Source: Pleodorina starrii (taxonomy: Eukaryota > Chlorophyta > Chlorophyceae > Chlamydomonadales > Volvocaceae). Taken from it: DNA of 64,000 bases. The notes below the pieces were generated by a model. The model saw only the letters and a list, made by a program, of their open reading frames with translations. It had not been told where the DNA came from and made no database searches. The stretch lies in the NCBI GenBank assembly GCA_030267565.1, contig BRXU01000015.1, positions 1,797,001-1,861,000 of the forward strand, in the 5' to 3' direction. Below, piece after piece: positions 23,869 to 35,800 of the stretch. Position 1 is the stretch's first letter. The number at the start of each line of letters is the position of its first letter. Both the position numbers and the translations under genes were made by a program.

Positions 23869-25609
23869 GGCGCCGCACCTGTCCACGGATAGCGGTGCCC
23901 ACGCGACGTTCCCCCCCTGGACCTTTCGGTACCGCTGGAAGAGCCATCGCTCCCTCCAGCTGTCCACCTATATATATATTTATGTACATGTATGTGTGTG
24001 GGGGAAGGGGGGGCAGAAGTGGGGTCGGGCTTAGGTGGCCGCGTACGTCCGTGGCAGGGGCGGTCGTTGTCCACATGTCCGGAGTGCGCACCCGAGTGCC
24101 GCAGGAGGTTGGTTGCCGTGGCTACCGGGCCACGCACTCGAGCGGCGCTGCCGCGGCGCGCCACCGTCTCGGCAGCTCTGGCTCATCTTGCAAGGGCGCG
24201 CCAGGCGGTGCCGGTTTCGGGGGCACGGGCGGGGAGATGCTGCGCAAACAGGAGACGCGGTGCTGTATCCCGGGCGGCTGGGCGGGGTGGGGGCAGGAGG
24301 CCACGGGCCACGAGAGCCGCGGCGTCCCTGTGCGCTGGCGTCGGATGGGAGGTGATTGCTGAGAGCGGGTCGGTCCTACCCCGCGGCTCGGCTGCAGCCG
24401 TGCAATGGACCACGCGGCGGCCTTGGGGCCACGGCTACCGCACGCCTCAACGACCACTTGGTGTGCGGTGCCGTGCTGCGCTGTGCTGTGCTGTGCTGCG
24501 CAGGGGGCGCCTTGCCTCTTCCGGGCGCTGCGGGCTGGTCCGGCCCGGCAGGTCTCGTGCCCAGCGAGCCCGTGCCCACCGACCGGCGCACGCGCGTCAT
24601 TCCGCTCAGGGCTCGCCTCCAAGCATCGGGGCTATTGGCGCGTTGGGGTGGGAAGCCGGCAGTCGCGCTGTTTCGGCCCCCGCCGCCTCGATCCGTGTTG
24701 CCCTCAAATATGGACACGACTCGGCACCCGGGCGCCTCAGCTGACTGCCGACGGGCCCTCCTGGCGAGGGCGTGGGGTTTCCATCCATTCACCATTTGGG
24801 TATCAGTTGCAGCACTACATTTGGGGCATTCGTTGCAGTAGTACCAACAGTAGCCTGGGCTGGATGCCGCCTGTGGGGCGCGCCATCTCGGTGGCATCGC
24901 TGTGATTGTATCCCCGGTCCAGACCGTATTGTGTTGTGTTGTTCGATGGCGCGATCGAATGGCCTTGCCGTTGTGTATGTGCGTGTAGTTGCGCGACAGG
25001 TTGTGAGATGATGATGATGATGATGATGAGGAACGATGATGCCGCTCACTCGACTGCAGTGTGCAATTGCGTGTGCGTGTGCCTCGCCCTGTTGAGTTTC
25101 CGGTGGCGAGGGGCGTCTTCCCAGCCGTGGCTGTGCTGCTGTTGGCCGGCCGCATTGAATTATGGAAGTTGACAATAATGGTTTCTTCGATGGGCTGTGA
25201 TGGCAGCTTCGTTACGAGGTCACGGGCATCAGGCATTTGCGGCCGGGTCGACCCCGGTGACAATGGATGCCGTCCTGGCCCTGTCGGGGGTGTTTTGACA
25301 CCGGCAATGAGTCGAGGTGCCAACAGCACGACGTTGCACCGCACGGATTTGGGTTGCTGACGGCGTTGTCAAGATTGAAGGCGAACGTCTCTAGCCTCTG
25401 GCCCTGTTGCGGCCCCGTTGCGGCCCTTGCGGCCGGGCTCCCGTTGAGGAAAGAACGGTTGTCGTCCGCGTCTTTTGTGGCGTGCTGTGCCTGTCTTCCG
25501 GCTTTGGCTGGGCGAGCGTTCCTCAGACGGTGTCCTCGACTAGCATTATGTTGGGGTGCTCTGGAGTGCCCGGCCGGCAAGGGATTAGGGTTGCATCAAA
25601 GGATGTGCG

Positions 25610-26213
25610 TCAAAGGATTATTGGCTTGGAGGTAACCAATAAGGATCCAAGGGGAAAAGGTGTGTACACGCATGGCGCGCTCTTGATATTCGAGTTCGGC
25701 GCCGCGTGCAGCGACACCAGATGGTCGCTTCGGACATGCGGAGGCGTCCGAAGGCAGGGAAGCGTGCTGATTGTTGCAGCGTTGTTTTTTTGGGCGGGGC
25801 CCCAGCGCGATTTCTTTCGACCCAAAGAGCTTTCATCGTAGACTGCACAGGCGGTCCTCGCGAAACGTGTTTGTGTAAGACCGCGACAGCCGGGTGCCCT
25901 CGGTGGCCATGGCCTACGAGGAGGACTCCTATGCAGGCTTAGGCTACCGGAGGCGCCCCGTTTGTCCTTGCAGTTTGAACGTAGATGAACCATATTGCTC
26001 AAACTCGTTTACTATCTGTGACACGGTCCTAACGCACGGGTAGCCGCTAAACAGGCCGGAAATCTCCTTCATGGTGAAGTCTTGATTGAAGTAGAGGTCT
26101 ACGACGCGCTCGCGCAAGTCTTCCTCGTATGGCCTATGAACCCTGCCTTGCAAAGGAAACGCCCAGAGCGGAGAGCTGGGCCACTCGGCCCTCGCCGGAC
26201 AAAAGTTGCCCAA
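25610..26213 (-). pseudogene. Decayed Tc1/mariner-IS630-like transposase fragment
   Basis: The minus-strand frame 26213-25944 contains YEEDLRERVVDLYF, FTMKEISGLFSG and VRTVSQIVNEFEQYGS, the paired helix-turn-helix DNA-binding region seen at the N terminus of Tc1/mariner-IS630 transposases. It stops shortly after. Further down the minus strand, in other frames (about 25850-25610), pieces resembling the catalytic-domain region follow (YDESSLGRKKSRWGPA; FPLDPYWL). Frames are broken at least twice and no terminal inverted repeats were recognised. This is inferred to be an inactive relic of a cut-and-paste element. Confidence 0.62.
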
Positions 26214-26778
26214 AGCCGTCTTCGGGCCGACAGTATTATATATTATTCACCCTTTATCAAAGATGTTAAGGGTGCAAAGCCTGAATCTGAGCGTAGGCGA
26301 ACTTCAGTACAACGATTCCGGTCGTTCTCGTGCTGTGGCCACGTCGACGCCCACAACGCGCGGAGCCAAGGCGCACCGCCCCAGATTGAGCCCTGGTGCC
26401 TAACATGATGTTTTGACTCGGGCTGCAAATGCTGGCGAGGTCTTTGGCGTCCGGTCGGGCGGCATGCACCCAGCATGATGGCTCGCCCAGCCAAACCGAA
26501 GCAAACCAAGGGAAACGCCGCCCAGCCTGACCAAGTAGAAAGTATTTCTACAAACTTTACCGGTTTACTTTGTCGGGCATCCTCGGGCATCTGTATCTAT
26601 GGGCACAGTTCGCTCTTGGCCTAGCCGCCCCGCTCTGAAAACGCCATCCCCCATCCTGTTCGCGTATGGTTTCGGTGCTGTGTTTCCTGTGTTCCCGTTT
26701 GCGCGAGTCTGTGAAAATGGAAAAAGCGTTCTTGGGAAGTGCTGTTTGTATATATACCAGTTTTAAGTCTCAAGTCTC

Positions 26779-26801
26779 AAGTCTAAGTCGGACTTAGACT
26801 T
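26779..26801. repeat. Palindrome with 11-bp arms
   Basis: AAGTCTAAGTC and its exact reverse complement flank a single G. It is preceded by CAAGTCT direct repeats and a TATATATA stretch, which could be an end of a degraded element. Confidence 0.85.
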
Positions 26802-28373
26802 ACCGGCCAAGTCTCGGTGGCCGACACAGACCCAAGACAAGAGGTTTGAATTGCAAACCGCCATAACAACAACCAGCATTCCACACTCATTTCAGGGCTT
26901 GAGTTTTTCTTTTCTTTCTGTGTTCTTTATTTCGAGTTCAAGTGGTCCATGAGCCTCCTGTCTCGTCTGGGCCATACGAGCTCAAAGCTTGTAACGGCAT
27001 CACACCCTGGTGCACCTGCTCGCTAACTAAACGTTCATGCAGAAGTCGCAAGAAATTGGCACACTCGACCACACGTGTCATTTCCAAAATGCACAACTCA
27101 CAAGCCAAAGCTGTGACCATGCACGAACACCAACCAACAAAGCCCCGCCCAACCTTACCGAATAAAAGTACATCAAAAAATGTTCAACTGTGATCAATAT
27201 TAGCCAGCTACAGCTCACCACATCCATGCCCCACAGCCGTCCCCACTTTAACATCCATGTCGCCTCCCGGCCTAACACTTCATTATCTCCATCATGTCTA
27301 TATAACCAATATGCAAAGCCCGCCCAAAAACACATAATACTGCAAGACCTGCGCGACAACAAACAGACGGCAAAGTGCATGGCCTCGCTGTTGCAGGCTC
27401 ACGAAGCTTCACACTTACTTACAACCGGACGCGCGACAAACCAAACACATCTTTCAGTTTGCCCAAAAAACGAGCCCTTCCCAACACATATCCTTTCCGA
27501 GCGCATATCCTTCCGTACATGCCCATGGAATATCCAATTACCCTCACTTATTAAGAGGCCCCGCCCTGTAGGATTGCCCATGTCCGTGTGCCCGTGCGTG
27601 GGACGTGGGACGTGGGAAGTAATTGGACAAGTGTAGACTTTCGGCCAACGGAAAGGCTGCAGAAGTAAAAGATTACATTCTTTATTGCACGGTAAATTTA
27701 TTATCGGAACCCAACATCGCATGAGTACAAACCAGTTTGGCAGTCTCCATGGACCGAGGCCGAGGTCAAACCAACACCTCTCGGCCTATAATTAATTCCA
27801 GAAGATTCATCGTTCCTTCAAGTGGAATTCTGACATGAAGGCGTGAAATGAATCTTCATTTCTGCAACCAACTATGTTTGCATTGCGAACATTCTTCCCG
27901 CGACCACACCACAGCAGCTCTGCTTGCCGGTCCGATCGTCTTGACGCATATTATTATTTCAAAGGTTGCAAGGAGCAAACCATGAGGGGCAAACTGCTGG
28001 TTGTTGGACGCCAAGCCGCCAATGCACGCACGATTCAGCGGTCTTCTGCGGGCCGCCCAACAAGTCCAGTCGGCAACCTAGGGGATGGACTTCTACGTTC
28101 CCTGTCCTAATGTTAAAGCAGTCAAGCCTCCTCTACGGCGAATACCTCAGTAGCGAAGCCTGTGCACTCTCGTCGGCAACTGCACGTCGTCGCAACCCTC
28201 GCAAACAGTTCCGCTGTCCTTCTATTGGCAAGTCAGCCTGCGTGATGTGTAAATGATACACTCCATACAATCCATGTCTACTGTCATGTAACTTCAGCCA
28301 ATGCGCTGGCCGGAAGAGTTGCACAGTGCCGAGACGGCGCGCGATGCTAAACATGGGTCGGATTGCTGAAGCC

Positions 28374-28633
28374 GCAGGCATTTCAGATATAAAGCTCTGG
28401 CTGCCTATCAGCAGGAATGTCGACACTCTCACAGTTGACGCCCTCGCCGCTCGCTTTGGAAATACCGTATTTCGGTCGATGCGCACATGCGCTCATGCAC
28501 CCGACGGGATGACGCGCTTCGCGCGGCGCCGGCAGGCCTTGCTAACGACTCGGCTAGCAGGCATTTCGGGAAAAAGCTCTGGCTGTCTATCAGCAGGAAT
28601 GTCGACACTCTCACACTTCACGCCCTCGCTGCC
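28374..28633 (+). repeat. Direct duplication of about 77 bp
   Basis: 28374-28450 and 28557-28633 share a core including AGCTCTGGCTG and CAGCAGGAATGTCGACACTC with few mismatches, offset by 183 bases. Confidence 0.85.
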
Positions 28634-31032
28634 CTAGCACTCAACTTAACCCGTACGGATTTAGTGGGGCCCCGCCCTTTTTCCGGCTTCAAGGAAGCCG
28701 ACACCAACCCCTTGTCTCTTTGGAGAACTCTGTAGAGTGGGTTGGGGATAATTAAAACGGCCCGGGGCGAGGGAGTGGGTTGGGGATGAGGCCGTCGCTG
28801 TTTGTTTGCCTTGTTGTTTGATTTGAATTGCTCAATGGCTGTACGGTACGTGGCTTCCTCTGAACAGCTGGATCCGACAGTGCCAACCCACCGAATCCAG
28901 CTGTCAGCTAGGTTTCGTAGGTAGCATCGGGGCAGCGGTTTCGTGTCCCTGTAGGCTTGTCAGGCCTGATGTAAGCGTGCGTAGTTGACATTCGGAAGTG
29001 CTGTGCGTGCGCAGCTGTGCATTGAAGCTGTAGTCCATGACCAAGAGGGCACTTGCAGTCGCTCCTACTCACCCCGCCGGTATACGATATGAGGCAACTG
29101 TGTGCGTTTCGCCCGGCGGATGGATGCGTTGAGGCACGCTCACGCTTTCATGTGGCAGTTGGAGATGCCCAACTGCCGCCCGTCCTAGGGATTGCGGCAG
29201 GGAGGCTCGGCAGATGCAGCAGGCGCGTGTGTTTGAAATTGGAAATGCAGCCGAGGTGACATGGGTGAACGGCGTGAACGGATCGATCCGCAAAGCCTGC
29301 CGGCCAATCTCTGATTTTTAACAGCCGGTCGCTCAGGCCGAACTCCAAGAGTCAGCAAGGCCTAAGAATGAGACCTTCAGGGCTTTTGTTGCTGTGTCGG
29401 ATCAGTTTACCGTCACCGACAGTTTACCGTCCGTATTTCCTGTTATTGCGGATTTGCGTAGTTTGTTGGTTCTACGTCAGTCTTGGTTGTTCGCTTTCGA
29501 GTTCGTAACGTAGTATAGCTTACGTGAAGATCTCGGGAGTAGGATGTCGTACAGTTGTTTCGCGTATTTTAGTCGAGTCTTTGGCTTTTTGCCTTGTCTC
29601 GATTTGCTCTCAGGCAGTCGCCTGTGAGCAACTAGTAGGCCCCTTTCGTTAGGTTATGGACCTGGCCTAGCGGAAGAGACATGTAAGGTCTTTCATCGTC
29701 ACTCTTTTCCCTTTGCCTGGCCGAGACACTTCCATCGTCATCGTATTTGCACCATTTGTGCAATACGCAGCATTATGTGGTCAGCCGTTCTGCGTGGAGC
29801 CGACTTCGCCAGCAGCCGGTCGATGATCCTATCTACGTTACGGTGACGCCTCGTCGCGAGTGTGCCGCATTGCCGTTGCGCCATTTATGTATATTTGGTG
29901 CATGTGAAACAGCTTTACTGGATGCAGCGCATATTCCCAGCTGGGTTCGGCTGTGATGGGCGACCGGATGTCAGAGGCGCTGCGAACAAGGGGACAAGCT
30001 CGGCGAAGGTACACCACGTACGCCCGCCTACTTGATCCTGCAGCAGCGACACTGACCAAGCCGCACCGGACACGACAACAAGGGGAATAGGGACCGACGT
30101 ATTCCCTACCTCCTTGAGCTACCGGTTGAAAGGATGAAGATGATCACTGTGTTACACTATCAAGAGTGGTACTCGTGCTGTCAACCTCCAGGGGACTGCA
30201 CGGGGCCTGTTGCCTAGCTCAGAACTTTACAAGTGTTCAGAGCCGAAAAGCGTCCAGACAGGCTCGCTTTCGGCCTTAAATACGCACAACAGTTCATCAC
30301 GGAACCCTCGGATAAGCGTAAGGCCCCGGATTACGGAACGCCGGACACGGGCCCCGGTGTTCCTACCACCAACGCTCACACAGCGATGCGATACGTCTTA
30401 ATATCATCAAATAGATCACAACATATACGCCATAACGCGCCCAAGAGCGGCGCGTGCGACACACAACTCACAAAGATCCGTAACCAAGTGACCGCGAACG
30501 GGCGATCACACCAGTCAGACTGGCGAGCAGTCATGCCAGTACGACTGCACCGAAATCAAGTTCTTCTAATAAGCAAACAGACAAAACAGTTCTTGTCGTT
30601 AATTAAGCGTTTGACGGCAATTCGTCGATAACACCCAAACGCTCTGTCAGCTGTCGGAACAGCTGGCTGCACAAAAGACCAAACATGTGCCTAGTGACCA
30701 GTTCCCCCCCCAGCGGGTAGGACTACAATGGACGAAAAACGCTGAATCATAGGCGAACGACGGCACCGCTTATGCGATGTCCTCCACGAAACCGCTCTGC
30801 TTGACCACCAACCGCCGAATGGCGGGCGACGTGAAAACCACCAGCCACATGAACAGCTCCTGACCGGCCTCGAACGGGCACCTAAACATCAACAACCTTT
30901 CCTGCTTCTGCAACGACTTCAACCAGCGCATGCGAACCTCATCCGCACCCGAGACATTCTGTCACGACACACTGCGTAATTGACACAGCGTGTCGAAAGC
31001 CTGGATTGTACGGTCTACACCAGGAAACCGCT

Positions 31033-31218
31033 GGTTATGTGGCTCGTTTTGCTGGCTATGTGGCTCGTTTTGCTGGCTATGTGGCTCGTTTTGCTGGCTA
31101 TGTGGCTCGTTTTGCTGGCTATGTGGCTCGTTTTGCTGGCTATGTGGCTCGTTTTGCTGGCTATGTGGCTCGTTTTGCTGGCTATGTGGCTCGTTTTGCT
31201 GGCTATGTGGCTCGTTTT
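31033..31218 (+). repeat. 21-bp minisatellite, about 8.9 copies
   Basis: The unit GGCTATGTGGCTCGTTTTGCT is repeated almost perfectly; only the first copy (GGTTATG) and the truncated last copy differ. Because 21 is a multiple of three, every forward frame stays open, giving for example LAMWLVL heptads in a 177-codon ORF (30980-31513). The protein reading is probably incidental. The near identity of the units suggests recent expansion. Confidence 0.95.
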
Positions 31219-32845
31219 CTCTGCCTTTTTGTCGGGGCGAAGCAAAGGGTTCTGGATGGGCATGGCGGGACTGAATATGGTACGTCCCTCAGGGGTAGTA
31301 CAGTTCCTGGTTGGTTTTTGGTTGCTTAGGGTTTCGTTCCGTTCGATGTCGGCAGTGGGATGGCGCAGCCGCCGATTGCGGCCTCGTCTGTCGTTGTCCG
31401 TTGATGCGCCGCAGCTGCCCGTCCGCGTCCCCGTCCCCGTGCCTCAGGACCTCACTGATGAGCTCCGTGCCACTGCCGACCTGCGCGCCTTTCCTCGCCA
31501 GCCCCCGGCTTGAACGGCACGGCCCCACTCGCAGCGGCCGGGCACGCGCTGGTGCCTACCCTCGTCTACTACGGTACCGTATCTCAGCCACGTTTCGTGT
31601 CGGTTTGTAGAAACAAGTCCGTAGCGTGTTGCGTCCAGTACAGAGGGACTTTTCCGCTGAACGGGCAATCGATTAGAGCGGAAGGGGCCGGCGGCCTCCC
31701 CAGCCCTCTCGCAACTAAGCACGCTGCTTGGCTGTATACGGTACTTCAGGCCTGGTGACAGGTCCGAACGCAGCGGACAGGCCGTAGAGCGTAGACGCGC
31801 AGATAAATAAGTCAGCCTCTGCCAAACGAACGTCACTGGCTACGGTGGTAATACGAGGCGGACTGGGCGCACGACGTCCGCTCTACGTCGGACGGGGAAA
31901 CCGTCCTGGTTAACAGTCAACTGGGTACTGGGTGCCGACCGTCCCGAACCCCGCCTGGTCAGGCCCATACATTGTGTTATAATCCTCCCCAGCTTCAACC
32001 GATCAATAACGAGGCATATATTCACGTCTGCCTGCTGCGGCTGCGTAACTGGTTATCGATTCGGGAGACATAATCGATTCTTCTCGCGCCGCTGGCGCCG
32101 ACGGCCTCCTTTCGAGCAGCATGCGAACTGTTTAGTCCCCGGCTAATCTCCTGGTACGGGTAGTATTGGAAGATTTTTTTCCTGGTTATCGTGAAACTTT
32201 GCGGGCAGTTGCCTCGCGCGCGATGAAAAAGGTGATAAATGAGTAAGACACAAATCGCGACGACCAGACTGCACGTGACCCCGGCGGCGTTACAATCCCT
32301 TCAGCGCACTCGTTCTGACATATGCCGCCTCCAGGTTATGTCATGGCCCTAAGCATGGCTCCGTCGGCGTGGGGCCGCAGTGCGCCTGAGCGCACCCGTG
32401 CGCACCGTTACCGCCTGAGGACCGCCTTGCACTAGCGTTACTGTCAAATTTGGATATAGATACATCAGAGCAGGATATACTATTATGTTGCGCCTTTAGG
32501 TTAGCGAAGTATATCTAACCCGCTGTAACTCTCAGTCGGTGTACGGCACCTTGAGAAGCCGTGAGCTTATGTTGTCTTAAAGTGCGCCCCTTGACGGATA
32601 ACCGTTGTGGGGGGACGCATGTTACCAGCCATTTTGGCTCGTACACATGTAATGCCTCATGCCTCATGCCGTGAGCGACTCGAACAATGCTTACCTTAAG
32701 AGCGCGTTACTTAACGGGGATTTATCTTGGTTCTCCAACGTGCATGGCATCAACTGCCTTAGTCTTAAACGGAAGTAGGGACGGAAGTAAGATACCGTAA
32801 TTTCCTGCTAAGGTGTTTTGTTTGAACCTCGTTCCAGACGCAAGA
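31219..32845. other. Spacer and 5' region of kinase copy B
   Basis: No recognisable gene. Several TGTAA and TATA-like short motifs occur, none placed convincingly. The start of copy B at 32846 follows. Confidence 0.45.
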
Positions 32846-35800
32846 ATGGGGCTTTTTTCATGTCTGGTCCCCGGGCAAGGCCGCAAGCCGCCTGACGAGG
32901 CATCAAGCTCCACACAACAGTCAAAAGTAGGGCAAGGCGAGAAGTTTGCGGTCCCCATGCCTGCTCCTAAGGTTCTGGAGGCTGATTGCGTAAGCAGCGC
33001 AGCAGCGCCGGTTCCCGTCGTGCGGAGCGCCGATGTCCGAGTTGGCCCGGTACGCTGGAGGTTTGTGCGGGTGGCGCCCGCGCTTGCTGCTAATTCATGA
33101 GGAGGAGCTATACCCCATATAGATTGGGAGTTACTACGTAACGCGTACGGTTGGGCTGGTGACAGCAAGCTGCAAGTTAACTCTCGGATGTACTGCGCTT
33201 GCAGGGCAACGAGGCCTTTCTAAGGCTTGTTCACCTGCTGTCGACCGCGGAAGGTGGCTGGTGGTCAGCGCTGTCCGAAGGATGCCAAGCGTTGTGCGAG
33301 TGTCTTGGCGCGGCGCATGCGTGGTAAGGAGATGCTCGGCCTCGGCGTAACCGTGGGCCCAGCGCGAGCTTTAGACAAGCGCAACCAGCACGGTGTGAAC
33401 AGCAGCAGTTGCACTGATCGTAACGAACCAGAGGGCAAGTAACCATGGAGGCCGTGTGGTCGCTCGCTGCAAAAACCTTCCTGCTTGCGGCAGCCGGGCC
33501 CCGCTCGGTGACCGCACCCAGGCGTGCTTACCCCGCTGCCTTGGCCCGCCTCCATCCTGCAAGGCGCCATGCCTCCATTGTGTCCAGCTTCTTGGGTGGG
33601 GCGCCCGACTCAATTGTGTATGTATGTGTGTGTGTCTGTTGTATGTTAGTGTGTGTGTTGAGGGGGCCCCCGTCACCTTGGCGCCGACCCACATCCTTTG
33701 CCGAGGATCCACGGCTCTGGGGCGGTTCCCCGCCAAAACCGCTCTGGCGGAAGGGAAAGAGGGTCGCAGAAGAGGAAGGGCGCTGCGAGGAGGCGATGGC
33801 CGGCGGGGGGCGCACGGCGCCGCCAACGGACGGCCCCCCCTTCCTAAGCCCCCCGTCCGCCCACCCGCTCTCGCCCGCCCGCCTGCCTGCCTGCCTGCTT
33901 GGTGGGTTGGACCAGGGCGCATGCCCGTTACAAAGCAGCCAAAGACAAAAGCGCCTCGACCCGTCCTCCGGAGCGCGTTAGTGCTGACACAGGCTTCCCC
34001 TGGCGCGAGCGCACGAGCGCGCGCGCTGACGCCCCAACGGCATGCCGGCCGCGCTTCCTTCCTTCCTTCCCCTCCGCTCTCCCTCCTCCTCCCCCTCTCC
34101 CTCCGAGGGTGAGCATGCGTTGGGTGAGGAAATGAAAATAACCCCCCCGCACCGCTCCTGTCGGTCTTGTCTGACTCCCTCCCTGTAGCGTATACGTGAT
34201 CAGTACGGCGGACTACTGGGCGACCACGGCGGCCTGCGCCGGGCTGGGGGCGGCCGCGGCGGCGGGACGCGCGTACAGCTCCGACCCACGGTTCAATGGC
34301 TCAGCGCCGGCAGCGTTGCTGCGGTCGCGTAAGGTGGGGATGGTCACCGGGCACTGACTGATTGACCCAAGCGGGGGAAGTTAGGGGCATCATGCCTCAA
34401 GAGGCCCGGGTTGCCGCACCCTGCGACTCTCGGGGCGGGAGCGGGGACGCCACAACCGCGCGGGTCGCTGGGGCCGTAACGGACGGACGGACGGACCGAC
34501 TGGGACCGTTCCCTTCGAACGTCGCGCCTGCTGGTCTGTGACCTGTTCCCTACTTCGGTGCTTTCCCGTGCTGTTGGTTGCTGTGATTTTTCGGTCGTGG
34601 GATTTTCAGTCGATTGAGGGATCTGATGTTGTGAATGTTGTTGGTGCGGCTGGGCGGAAGGCGTCCCGTCGCTCCACTCTCCGCCTGCAGTCCCTCCCCC
34701 GGGCCAATGTTCCCTCCGCACGATGCCGTACCGCCACCCTAAAACCCTTTTCCCGCTCCCGCTCTCACTCTCTCTCTCTCTTTCTCTCTCGCCGTGCACG
34801 CAGGAGTGTCCTCCCCAGTCGCTCCTGTTTCGGAGCCTCGGCGGTTCCGCCATCCCCTCCGCCGCGGTCACCACCGCCGCGGCCGCACCGGCCGGCGGGG
34901 CCGCGGCGGGCGCCGGCAGCGCCGGCGCCGGGTTAGGCGGGCTGAGCTCCTATTGCAGCGGCGATACCTCGACCGCCTCGCGCTGCCCCTCGCCCTCCCA
35001 GGGCGTCGGCGTCGGCGCGGGTGTGGGTGTGGGTGTGATTGTGGGTGGCGCCGTCAGCGGCCCCGATCCCGACCTGCCGGGTGACTGGCAGCTGCTGGCG
35101 GAGGAACACGGACTGACCCAGTTCGCCGGGGTGCTATGGACGACGGATGCGGGGGAGCCGCTGGGCGTGCTGAGCCTGGCGGCAAAAGGTGAGCAGAAGT
35201 GGCGAGAAAAGGGATAATGGGGAGGAAGGAGGGAGGGAGGGAGGGGGCGGCTCGCGCTGCTGACGTTGCGGGCGGGGCGAGGGCCGGTTTTACGGAGGTG
35301 TGTGTGTGTGTGTGTTCCTTCCTTCACACTGTACATATACGACCGTGTCCATCCCACCCCCCTGCCCTGTCCTGCCCCTGCCGCTCCCTCCTCCCCCCCC
35401 CCCCCCAGGCCCCTGCCGCCCCTCCAGTTGGACCCCCGAGGCCCTCCACTCGGCCGTGGGTCTGATGGCGCCCCACATCCGCCGAGCCCAGGCGGTGTTG
35501 GCCTCCCCCGCGCTGTCGCAGCTGCACGCCGCCGCCACGTTCAGGGACCTGGTCAATGCGGTGGCGGAGGCGGCGGTGGAGGCGGCGGCGGCGGTGGCGT
35601 ACGTGCGGGGGCAGAGCAGGGTGGCGTTCATGGGGGAGGTGAGCGTTCATGCGGGAGGACGGGGGCGGAGGAGGGAGGGAAGGTGGGAAGGAGGGAGGGA
35701 TGAGATGCGAAGTGGGACTGGGCAGGAGGGCGGGTTCGGGCCGTGCGGATGGTACCCGCCCTCCAACGATCCCTCCCTCAGTTCGTTTGTATACGGTTTT

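Larger units (their letters stand above)
21661..25600. other. Spacer without recognisable genes
   Basis: GC-rich DNA with several long antisense ORFs (for example 22316-23476 on the minus strand) that are Pro/Arg/Ala-rich and lack any recognisable domain, so they are taken as composition artefacts. It holds simple repeats: (GCGT)n at 22476-22507, (CTGAC)n at 23831-23868, (TA)n near 23970 and (GAT)n at 25006-25029. Confidence 0.5.
26214..31032. other. Gene-poor, relatively AT-rich spacer
   Basis: No ORF with a recognisable product. Contents include an 11-bp-arm palindrome at 26779-26801, an imperfect 77-bp direct duplication (28374-28450 and 28557-28633), a repeated GAGTGGGTTGGGGAT (28735 and about 28774), and a doubled AGTTTACCGTC near 29404 and 29421. 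The composition differs from the flanking kinase genes and resembles decayed repeats. Confidence 0.5.

Noticed and set aside
24376..25344. 322-codon minus-strand ORF
   Set aside because: Low-complexity Ser/Thr/Arg composition and partly made of simple repeats; nothing recognisable.
30980..31513. 177-codon ORF with LAMWLVL heptads
   Set aside because: Open only because the 21-bp repeat unit is divisible by three; no other support for translation.
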